A stretch of 35,645 nucleotides of DNA, taken from a bacterium. GTDB lineage: Bacteria; Patescibacteriota; Patescibacteriia; Patescibacteriales; Patescibacteriaceae. The notes beneath the pieces were generated by a model. That model was not told the origin of the DNA. It was given only the letters and a program-made list of their open reading frames with translations, and ran no database searches. Where the stretch lies: the NCBI GenBank assembly GCA_029570385.1, contig JAKPXD010000014.1:1-35645 (forward strand). The letters run 5' to 3'. A program made the translations under genes and the position numbers. Of the stretch, positions 7,704 to 13,600 are shown one piece after another; the first letter of the stretch is position 1, and the number at the start of each line of letters is the position of its first letter.

Positions 7704-10361
7704 TTAATCTTGATGATTTTTTAATTCAGCGCCGGTCTTAAAAATAATTTTATTACCTGACGATAAATCGGCATTAATCATATCTCCCTCTTTAATCTTG
7801 CCCTCAATTATTTGTAAAGCCAATTCATCTAATAATTGATTTTGGATAACTCGTTTCAGCGGCCGCGCGCCAAAGGTAATATCATAACCCTGGTCAGCCA
7901 AAAATCGTTTAACCTTGGCTGTCACCTTAAATTTAATACCCTTAATGGCTAAACGTCGGCTGACTTTCTGTAGTTCTAATTCAACAATATTACCTAGAGC
8001 TTCTCTGCTTAAACTCTTAAAAATAACAATTTCGTCAATCCGATTTAAGAATTCCAGCTTAAAATGCTGCTTGAGAATATTGTCAATCTTGTCTTTCATC
8101 TCGTCCTCGCGGATTTCAGCCAATTTCTTGGCATCACTACCATCATAAAAACCAATGGAATAATCCTTGATGACTTCATTACCTAGATTGGAAGTCATAA
8201 TAATGATGGTATTTTTAAAATTAATCACTCGGCCTTTAGCATCAGTCAGGCGACCATCGTCTAAAATTTGCAGCAAGATATTGAAAACCTCGGGGTGAGC
8301 CTTTTCGATTTCATCAAATAAAATTACGCTATAAGGGCGGCGACGCACCCGATCAATCAATTGGCTGCCATCGTCATAACCGATATAGCCGGCTGGCGCT
8401 CCCAAAATCTTAGAAACACTATGCTTTTCCATGAATTCACTCATGTCTAAACGAATCAAGGCATTCTCATCATCAAACATAAATTCAGCCAAAGTCTTGG
8501 CTAATTCGGTCTTACCAACACCGGTCGGACCGACGAATAGGAAAGAACCAATCGGCTTCTTTTCTTCACTAATACCAGCCCGTGACCGGCGAATAGCATT
8601 AGCCACCGCCACAATCGCTTCAACTTGTCCAACCACTCGAGCCTTAAGATAATCTTCAATTTTGGTTAATTTCTGAGCTTCGGTTTCCAGCATCCGAGCT
8701 ATGGGAATACCAGTCCAACGCGCCACCACTTTAGCAATATCTTCTTCGTCAACTTCTTCTTTTAAAATCCGCTGGCCGTTGCTCTGAATCTTTAGTAAAT
8801 TCTGCCGCTCCATTTCAATAGCTTTTTCTAAATCCGGAATCCGGCTATAACGAATCTCAGCGACTTTAGTTAAATCATCACCGCGCCGTTCAATAATTTC
8901 CGCCTGTGCCCGCAATTCATCAATATCTTTCTTGAATTGGCGAATCTTGGAGATGATTTCTTTCTCATTGGACCAATGCAGCTCCAATTGTTTGGCTTTT
9001 TCCTTTAAATTTTCCAAATCACGATTGACCTTACGGACTTTTTCTTTATTATCTTCTTTTAATAAGCCAGCTTTCATAATTTCTAAACGACGAATTTCTC
9101 TTTTTAAGCCGTCCAATTCGTCCGGCGAGGAATCAATCTCCATCCGCAAGCTCGAGGTGGCTTCATCAATTAAATCAACCGCTTTATCCGGCAAAAAACG
9201 ATCGGTAATATAGCGAGCCGATAGTTTGACTGCAGCAATCAAGGCATCATCAGTAATCCGCACACCGTGATGAACTTCATATTTTTCTTTAATACCACGC
9301 AAAATAGCGATAGCATCCTCAACACTCGGTTCTTCCACAAAAATTGGCTGGAAACGCCGTTCCAAGGCAGCGTCTTTTTCAATATATTTTTGATATTCTT
9401 TAGTGGTTGTGGCGCCGACCAATTTAATTTCACCGCGGGCCAATGCCGGCTTAAGCATATTGGAAGCGTCCATTGACCCCTCTGAGGCGCCAGCCCCAAC
9501 AATAGTATGAAGCTCATCAACAAATAAAATAACTTGACCGTTACTTTTCTGCACTTCTTTAATAACCGATTTAAGACGGTCTTCAAATTCGCCACGAAAC
9601 TTGGCGCCGGCAATTAAAGCGCCTAAATCTAAACTGACCAATTCTTTACCTTTTAATGTTTCCGGCACATCACCAGCGATAATTCGCTGAGCTAAACCTT
9701 CTACAATAGCCGTTTTACCCGTACCGGCTTCGCCGATTAGAACTGGATTATTCTTGGTCCGCCGTGACAAAACCTGCATAATACGGCGAATTTCCTCATC
9801 ACGACCAATTACCGGATCCAATTTTTTCTGACGAGCTAAATCGGTCAAATTAATAGCATATTTCTGTAAAATCCTGTACTTCTTTTCGGCATCAGTTGAT
9901 CCGGCCGCCTGTGAACCGCGTAACTCAATCAGGGCCTTAAGCAGGCCTTCATAACCCAAGCCGACTTTCAATAAAATCGATTGCGCCTTGGATTTGATGC
10001 CGACAATAGCTAATAGTAAATGCTCGGTGGCAATATATTCATCGTCTAAATTTTTCGCTTCTTTGCGGGCTCGTTCAATCACCATTGAGGCTTCAGCTGT
10101 GCCCTGAACCACGCCTTCGGCAACTTCAGCCCGATCGGATTTCGGCAACTTGTCCAGCTCAGCCTCCGTCTGACTAGCCACTAAATCTGGATCAATCTTT
10201 TGCGCTTCAATGATTGGGCGCACCAAACTCTCATCTTGCTGTAATAGGGCTAAAAGCAGATGCAGGGCGCCAATAAACTCCTGACCGAACTGCTGGGCAA
10301 CCATCTGAGCGTTAATAATAGCTTCTTGTGATTTTTGAGTAAATTTGTCTAACATGTCCAT
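7704..10361 (-). CDS. clpB: ClpB-type AAA+ disaggregase with a ClpP-loop-like IGF
   Basis: Hsp100 unfoldases thread aggregated proteins through a hexamer. The 885 residues show a Clp-N double repeat (about 1-145), AAA1 with Walker [10 protein letters not shown], Walker B LFVDELH and Arg fingers ALERRFQP, and a long coiled-coil middle domain (about 415-535). AAA2 follows with [26 protein letters not shown] and GARPLKR. N-terminus and middle-domain length are ClpB-like. However, YSIGF (I736-F738) sits after SNLG, exactly where ClpA has KSIGL and ClpC KYVGF, the ClpP docking loop; E. coli ClpB lacks it. So pairing with ClpP is possible. The promoter carries a CIRCE-type element, implying HrcA control. 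Start at 10361; Met3 is an alternative. Confidence 0.95.
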   Translation of the reverse strand: MDMLDKFTQKSQEAIINAQMVAQQFGQEFIGALHLLLALLQQDESLVRPIIEAQKIDPDLVASQTEAELDKLPKSDRAEVAEGVVQGTAEASMVIERARKEAKNLDDEYIATEHLLLAIVGIKSKAQSILLKVGLGYEGLLKALIELRGSQAAGSTDAEKKYRILQKYAINLTDLARQKKLDPVIGRDEEIRRIMQVLSRRTKNNPVLIGEAGTGKTAIVEGLAQRIIAGDVPETLKGKELVSLDLGALIAGAKFRGEFEDRLKSVIKEVQKSNGQVILFVDELHTIVGAGASEGSMDASNMLKPALARGEIKLVGATTTKEYQKYIEKDAALERRFQPIFVEEPSVEDAIAILRGIKEKYEVHHGVRITDDALIAAVKLSARYITDRFLPDKAVDLIDEATSSLRMEIDSSPDELDGLKREIRRLEIMKAGLLKEDNKEKVRKVNRDLENLKEKAKQLELHWSNEKEIISKIRQFKKDIDELRAQAEIIERRGDDLTKVAEIRYSRIPDLEKAIEMERQNLLKIQSNGQRILKEEVDEEDIAKVVARWTGIPIARMLETEAQKLTKIEDYLKARVVGQVEAIVAVANAIRRSRAGISEEKKPIGSFLFVGPTGVGKTELAKTLAEFMFDDENALIRLDMSEFMEKHSVSKILGAPAGYIGYDDGSQLIDRVRRRPYSVILFDEIEKAHPEVFNILLQILDDGRLTDAKGRVINFKNTIIIMTSNLGNEVIKDYSIGFYDGSDAKKLAEIREDEMKDKIDNILKQHFKLEFLNRIDEIVIFKSLSREALGNIVELELQKVSRRLAIKGIKFKVTAKVKRFLADQGYDITFGARPLKRVIQNQLLDELALQIIEGKIKEGDMINADLSSGNKIIFKTGAELKNHQD

Positions 10362-10390
10362 ATTATTTTATAGGCTACTAAGCTAATTAT

Positions 10391-10417
10391 TTAGCAGTCA
10401 CTTGTCTAGACTGCTAA
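10391..10417. promoter_or_regulatory. CIRCE-type HrcA operator (variant)
   Basis: The site is TTAGCAGTC (10391-10399), a 9 nt spacer and GACTGCTAA (10409-10417). The classical CIRCE is TTAGCACTC-N9-GAGTGCTAA. Here position 7 is changed in both arms, so the symmetry is kept. It covers the predicted transcription start of clpB. HrcA itself is not in the window. Confidence 0.9.
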
Positions 10418-10421
10418 AAAT

Positions 10422-10450
10422 AATATAACCGAGCCAACGTCGTCTGTCAA
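10422..10450 (-). promoter_or_regulatory. clpB promoter
   Basis: TTGACA (10445-10450), a 17 nt spacer and TATATT (10422-10427) lie on the minus strand. The start point would fall within the CIRCE element just downstream, the expected repression geometry. Confidence 0.85.
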
Positions 10451-10505
10451 GATTATAGCATAAAAATCGCCGAGCGAAAAATTAACCAATCAGTTATTGA
10501 CAACA

Positions 10506-10535
10506 ATGACAATTAAGGGTAGTTTGAAATAATAC
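10506..10535 (+). promoter_or_regulatory. Possible promoter for the hairpin-rich gene at 10576
   Basis: ATGACA (10506-10511), an 18 nt spacer and TAATAC (10530-10535). A perfect TTGACA at 10497-10502 has no -10 at the right distance. The site faces away from the clpB promoter. Confidence 0.35.
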
Positions 10536-10569
10536 TAGTGTACCTAAAAAATAAATACAATAAAAGGAG

Positions 10570-11141
10570 GAGATCATGGAAATATCCAAAAATCTCGCCG
10601 TTCAGATTGTGAATAGCGCCTGCCAGGACTTCGAGCAACTGGTTGCTCAACGGGTGGCGCTAAGTTCAAAAGCGAAAAAAATAGCCAGTCGGCTAAAAAT
10701 TTGGATGAAAATTAACAAAATAACCCTAGTTTTGTTATTTTTGTCCTTAATTAACTGTCTAATATTGGCCTTGTTTATCAACAAGGTGGGCAGACAAGCA
10801 TTTACACTGAGCATGAACATAACGCTCAGTGTAGTAATGGTAAATCTGGTTCCATTACTAGTAAATGTCTACCTGTCTGGCAAAGAAAAAGCCTGTAAAC
10901 AGGCACTCCAAATAATTGCCGCTGGGCGGCTCAGTTATATCAGGAGAATCATTAGCCGAGCTTTGTTGGCGCACATATGCGTCAACGAAGATGACGAAAC
11001 CGTAGAATACTGTTTCCAGCGATTGAAAGAAATTATCAGCGGCTTCTACGCTGATAATTTCGAATCTTCCTTAACCAAGGAAGAAATCGCCGCAATTAGA
11101 AGCTGGCTAGAAACCAGCTTCTCAGCCCGTCCTCGGGCTGA
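10570..11141 (+). repeat. Array of consecutive perfect hairpins spanning an entire gene
   Basis: Stem arms read by eye: 10570-10574/10592-10596 (encloses the ATG), 10596-10604/10610-10618 (one mismatch), 10633-10638/10643-10648, 10682-10686/10691-10695, 10698-10702/10709-10713, 10713-10720/10730-10737, 10756-10760/10792-10796 around 10769-10775/10780-10786, 10803-10812/10824-10833, 10832-10840/10852-10860, 10891-10895/10900-10904, 10918-10922/10926-10930, 10961-10973/10978-10990 (two G-U), 10996-11004/11008-11016 (one mismatch), 11029-11041/11049-11061 (13 bp perfect), 11065-11072/11077-11084, 11098-11106/11114-11122 and 11122-11129/11134-11141. Roughly half of the bases are in stems. Confidence 0.85.
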
Positions 11142-11145
11142 TTAA
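10576..11145 (+). CDS. Orphan two-helix membrane protein encoded by a hairpin-rich gene
   Basis: The 189-residue protein is not recognised. Residues 1-45 are helical and basic. Two membrane helices lie at about 47-68 (ITLVLLFLSLINCLILALFI) and 77-100 (LSMNITLSVVMVNLVPLLVN). A cytoplasmic-looking C-terminal domain contains RRIISRALLAHICV and an acidic DDETVEYCF. It has a strong ribosome binding site (AAAGGAGG at about 10563-10569), rare in this window, and its own terminator 15 nt after the stop. The coding sequence is almost a continuous run of short perfect inverted repeats, listed under the repeat feature. Protein sequence and frame look normal, so I take it as a translated gene. It lies between clpB and the alkylation-repair genes. 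A regulatory or stress role is a guess. Confidence 0.7.
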   Translation: MEISKNLAVQIVNSACQDFEQLVAQRVALSSKAKKIASRLKIWMKINKITLVLLFLSLINCLILALFINKVGRQAFTLSMNITLSVVMVNLVPLLVNVYLSGKEKACKQALQIIAAGRLSYIRRIISRALLAHICVNEDDETVEYCFQRLKEIISGFYADNFESSLTKEEIAAIRSWLETSFSARPRAD

Positions 11146-11160
11146 CCACAAACACTTTAT

Positions 11161-11190
11161 AAGGCCTCCCTAGGGAGGCCTTTTTATTTT
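11161..11190 (+). terminator. Rho-independent terminator of the hairpin-rich gene
   Basis: AAGGCCTCCC (11161-11170), loop TA and GGGAGGCCTT (11173-11182) form a perfect stem that runs into the T tract TTTTTATTTT. It separates the orphan gene from the ogt-alkD-wecG unit. Confidence 0.95.
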
Positions 11191-11209
11191 CTTAATAGCC
11201 AAAAAACGC

Positions 11210-11215
11210 TATAAT
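11210..11215 (+). promoter_or_regulatory. -10 box of the ogt unit
   Basis: A perfect TATAAT ends 7 nt before the ATG at 11223, so transcription would start at or within a base of the start codon. No good -35 is visible. Confidence 0.6.
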
Positions 11216-11222
11216 TATCTTA

Positions 11223-11552
11223 ATGAAAAAAATAATTCCGCCAATCACTCCTTTGGCCTCGCTAGTCTACTCGGTAACCCAGCAAATCCCTCGGGGACGC
11301 CTAAGTACTTACGGTGCCATTGCTCAAGCCATTGGTCGGCCACGGGCAGCTCGGGCGGTCGGCCAAGCTCTTAATCGCAATCCATATTGGCCAGTCGTGC
11401 CTTGCCAACGCGTCGTTGGCAGCACCGGCCAGTTAACTGGCTTTGCTACTGGCCTCAATAAAAAACGACAGCTCTTACAACAAGAGGGTATCGTTATTAA
11501 GAATAATTGCGTCACTGATCTGGCCCGAGTTTTTTATCAACCACATCTATGA
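11223..11552 (+). CDS. ogt: O6-alkylguanine-DNA alkyltransferase-like protein with a PCQRV active site
   Basis: The family transfers alkyl groups from O6-alkylguanine to an active-site Cys. The 109-residue product is only the DNA-binding/active-site domain, without the N-terminal domain of Ada or Ogt. GRLSTYGAIAQAIGRPRAARAVGQALNRNP is recognisable as GRLSTYGAIAQ plus ARAVGQALNRNP, the helix-turn-helix with the Arg finger. The active site reads VPCQRVVG: Cys61 is kept but the usual His of PCHRV is Gln62. The LLQQEG Glu region is kept. Alkyltransferase-like proteins instead lose the Cys, so this is neither standard form. The stop overlaps the start of the alkD-like gene by 4 nt, giving a DNA alkylation repair pair. 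A -10 box lies 7 nt before the ATG. Confidence 0.88.
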   Translation: MKKIIPPITPLASLVYSVTQQIPRGRLSTYGAIAQAIGRPRAARAVGQALNRNPYWPVVPCQRVVGSTGQLTGFATGLNKKRQLLQQEGIVIKNNCVTDLARVFYQPHL

Positions 11553-12292
11553 AAACGAATAAATCAGTTCAAAATAGCTACTCGGTTATTCGCCAAGCTC
11601 TACAAAAGCTAGCTAATCCAGCTAAAGCAGCGATTCTGGGCCGTTTTTTTAAAACTGGGCCAGGGGAATATGGTCAGGGCGATATCTTTTGGGGTATTAC
11701 AGTACCGGAACAGCGAACGGTTGCCAAGCGTTTCGCTAATTTGTCACTTGATATTATTAAAAAAATGCTAGCTGATCCAATTCATGAAGTTCGCCTAACA
11801 GCCGGCTTAATTTTGGTTGATCAATGCCGGCATAATCCGAGCCAACACCAAGACTATTTAGATTTTTATCTAAATAATATTGCTAGTTTTAATAATTGGG
11901 ATTTAATTGATTTAACTGCCCCTAAGATTATCGGTCAATATTTAGTTAATAATCAAAATAAAAAGCTCTTACTATTAAAAGAACTGCGCCGCAATGATAA
12001 TCTGTGGGCCAGGCGAGCGGCTATGGTGGCTAATTTAACTCTCATTAAACACGGCGACTACCGAACGGCTTTACGAATGGCACCTCAATATTTAAAAGAA
12101 CGCCACGATTTGCTCCACAAAGCTACTGGTTGGATTTTGCGAGAGGTGGGTAAGCGTAATCAAACAGCTTTACTGAATTTCTTAGACCACTGGGCTAGCC
12201 GTATGCCCAGAGTTATGTTAAGGTATAGCTTAGAAAAATTGCCGGCACCACTCCGACAAAAATATTTACAAATCCGTTATGTCAACCATTAA
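11549..12292 (+). CDS. AlkD-like DNA alkylation repair protein (HEAT-like repeats)
   Basis: AlkD-type glycosylases excise N3- and N7-alkylpurines without flipping the base. The 247-residue protein is all helical with ALK-repeat features: YGQGDIFWGITVPEQR, then HEVRLTAGLILV. FNNWDLIDLTAP places Trp117 and Asp121 at the spacing of the AlkD pair W109/D113. LWARRAAMVAN and a DLLHKATGWILREVGKR segment complete the family signature. It overlaps the upstream ogt-like gene by 4 nt and the glycosyltransferase by 14 nt, so translation is probably coupled. Family assignment is firm; actual substrates cannot be read from sequence. Confidence 0.9.
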   Translation: MKTNKSVQNSYSVIRQALQKLANPAKAAILGRFFKTGPGEYGQGDIFWGITVPEQRTVAKRFANLSLDIIKKMLADPIHEVRLTAGLILVDQCRHNPSQHQDYLDFYLNNIASFNNWDLIDLTAPKIIGQYLVNNQNKKLLLLKELRRNDNLWARRAAMVANLTLIKHGDYRTALRMAPQYLKERHDLLHKATGWILREVGKRNQTALLNFLDHWASRMPRVMLRYSLEKLPAPLRQKYLQIRYVNH

Positions 12293-13022
12293 AATATTAG
12301 GTGTCCGCTTGGACAATTTAACCGGCCAAGCATTACAACAACGTTTGGCGGTTTATTTAGCTAGCCAGCAAAATCATCTGATTGTTACAGTTAATCCAGA
12401 ATTTACGCTGGCTGCCCAAAAAAATCAAACCTTCAGCAATATCCTTAATCAAGCCGATTTATCTTTACCAGATGGCTTCGGTTTAAGTCTAGCCGCTTTA
12501 ACTTACGGCCAAAAATTAATCCGTCATACCGGTGCTGACTTAACGGCCGACTTATTAATTCAGGCTGAAAAGAATGGTTGGCCCATAGCGATTATTAATT
12601 GGCGTGGCGGGCTGTCGCCGGCGGCGATTCTACGGCCGGCTTTGTTGACTAAATTTCCTAAACTCCGTTGTCTAATTGAAGACTGCGGTCGCAATGGTTA
12701 TTTGGGCCAGCGACAACTATCACGATTAAACGATTTTCAACCACGATTGGTTTTCTGCTCATTAGGCGCGCCTTATCAGGAATACTTTTTAGCCAAACAT
12801 CAAACAACTTGGCCGAGTTGCCGCATTATGATTGGTATTGGCGGCAGCTTTGATTTTATCATCGGCCGTATCAAAAGAGCGCCCCAATTATGGCGGCGCT
12901 GCGGACTGGAGTGGCTATGGCGACTAATTCAGCAGCCTTGGCGTTGGCGGCGTATCTGGAATGCTGTTGCTGTTTTTAGCTGGCGATTTATAATCTGGCG
13001 CTATAAAAATAAAAACCGCTAA
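12279..13022 (+). CDS. WecG/TagA/CpsF family glycosyltransferase
   Basis: This family (GT26) adds N-acetylmannosamine or a related sugar to lipid-linked intermediates of surface polymers. The 247 residues contain VTVNPEFTLAAQ, SLPDGFGLSLAA, FCSLGAPYQEYF, IGIGGSFDFIIGRIKRAP and GLEWLWRLIQQPWRW, all family landmarks. The C-terminal Trp/Arg-rich segment probably binds the membrane. It overlaps the alkD-like gene by 14 nt, an unexpected partner for DNA repair that probably reflects only co-transcription. A terminator hairpin begins within the last codons. Confidence 0.92.
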   Translation: MSTIKILGVRLDNLTGQALQQRLAVYLASQQNHLIVTVNPEFTLAAQKNQTFSNILNQADLSLPDGFGLSLAALTYGQKLIRHTGADLTADLLIQAEKNGWPIAIINWRGGLSPAAILRPALLTKFPKLRCLIEDCGRNGYLGQRQLSRLNDFQPRLVFCSLGAPYQEYFLAKHQTTWPSCRIMIGIGGSFDFIIGRIKRAPQLWRRCGLEWLWRLIQQPWRWRRIWNAVAVFSWRFIIWRYKNKNR

Positions 13023-13041
13023 CGACTGATAGGGTTAGCGG
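13006..13041. terminator. Bidirectional terminator between wecG-like and the minus-strand orphan gene
   Basis: CCGCTAAC (13016-13023), a 10 nt loop and GTTAGCGG (13034-13041). For minus-strand transcripts the arm is followed by a good T tract (complement of 13006-13015). For plus-strand transcripts the tail TAAAGTTTT is weaker. The plus-strand gene's stop codon lies inside the first arm. Confidence 0.85.
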
Positions 13042-13076
13042 TAAAGTTTTGAGAATATGGAGAAAAGGTGAATGGA

Positions 13077-13469
13077 CTATTTAAGCCCATTCTTTTTGAT
13101 TTTGTCCCAAGCTAATCTGGTAATAGCTTGGGGTGGGCTGACCCGAAATACATGGCCAGTGTCCAGACTAAAGGTCTGGTAATACTGGCCATCATAAATG
13201 GCTACTAGGACAGTATTGTATGAAGAGCCAAGTTCTTCATACAAATCAATGATATTTTTAATAACAATCTCATTGTTACGAGATTGTATTTGGTTACGGT
13301 CAGTTAGTCCGGCACAATGGTGCGCCGTATACAGACCGCTACTGGTGCCATACCAGACTACATCTGGATAGCACCGTGACTGGTATTTAAAATTAACGCG
13401 ACCTGTTGACTGACCAGCTAACATTAAGCTGATAGTTAACAGGATTATTAATGTACAAATTCTGCTCAT
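13077..13469 (-). CDS. Orphan secreted protein encoded by a hairpin-rich gene
   Basis: I chose the ATG at 13469 because AAAGGAGG lies 8 nt upstream; the longer frame to 13532 would read through the promoter. The 130-residue product starts MSRICTLIILLTISLMLAGQS, a signal peptide with no lipobox Cys. The mature part has two Cys (SRCYPD and HHCAGL), a Tyr-rich middle and a basic C-terminus, WDKIKKNGLK. I recognise no family and it is not similar to the orphan protein at 10576. It has its own sigma70-type promoter and terminator. As in that gene, the coding sequence is a run of inverted repeats. Confidence in the reading frame is moderate to good, in the function none. Confidence 0.68.
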   Translation of the reverse strand: MSRICTLIILLTISLMLAGQSTGRVNFKYQSRCYPDVVWYGTSSGLYTAHHCAGLTDRNQIQSRNNEIVIKNIIDLYEELGSSYNTVLVAIYDGQYYQTFSLDTGHVFRVSPPQAITRLAWDKIKKNGLK

Positions 13470-13498
13470 TTTTTTAACCTCCTTTTTTTTGACAGAAT
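13084..13498 (-). repeat. Array of consecutive and nested hairpins spanning an entire gene
   Basis: Perfect stem arms: 13084-13089/13134-13139 around 13106-13114/13124-13132; 13152-13160/13184-13192 around 13163-13168/13174-13179; 13216-13226/13234-13244 (11 bp); 13264-13271/13280-13287; 13295-13299/13325-13329; 13344-13348/13371-13375 around 13353-13357/13363-13367; 13402-13407/13438-13443 around 13415-13419/13427-13431; 13459-13464/13493-13498, which encloses both the AGGAGG and the ATG. About 40 percent of the bases are in stems. Confidence 0.82.
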
Positions 13499-13504
13499 AA
13501 CCAT

Positions 13505-13532
13505 ATATTACTAAAACCAATAGTTTTGTCAA
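13505..13532 (-). promoter_or_regulatory. Promoter of the minus-strand hairpin-rich gene
   Basis: TTGACA (13527-13532), a 16 nt spacer and TAATAT (13505-13510). Its -35 is only 6 bp from the -35 of the divergent gltX promoter. Confidence 0.65.
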
Positions 13533-13538
13533 TTAAGT

Positions 13539-13567
13539 TTGCCAATGGTTAGTCAATTAGCTATAAT
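13539..13567 (+). promoter_or_regulatory. gltX promoter
   Basis: TTGCCA (13539-13544), a 17 nt spacer and TATAAT (13562-13567), about 33 nt before the gltX ATG. The greA promoter uses the same TTGCCA-17-TATAAT form. Confidence 0.85.
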
Positions 13568-13600
13568 TAACATAATGGTTATTAACCCTATTTATTCCCT

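Noticed and set aside
9239-9613. 124-codon minus-strand frame inside clpB
   Set aside because: It lies wholly inside the AAA1 coding region in another frame and has no protein-like features.
10497-10502. Perfect TTGACA as -35 for the gene at 10576
   Set aside because: No -10-like hexamer lies 16-18 nt downstream; the ATGACA/TAATAC pair was preferred at low confidence.
10570-11141. Non-coding structured RNA, attC or integron-like array instead of a gene
   Set aside because: One frame is open for 189 codons with a strong ribosome site and credible membrane helices, and there are no integrase genes or conserved attC core sites. A second function of the DNA or RNA is not excluded.
11223-11552. 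Alkyltransferase-like protein (ATL)
   Set aside because: ATL proteins replace the active-site Cys, whereas here Cys61 is present and only the adjacent His is changed.
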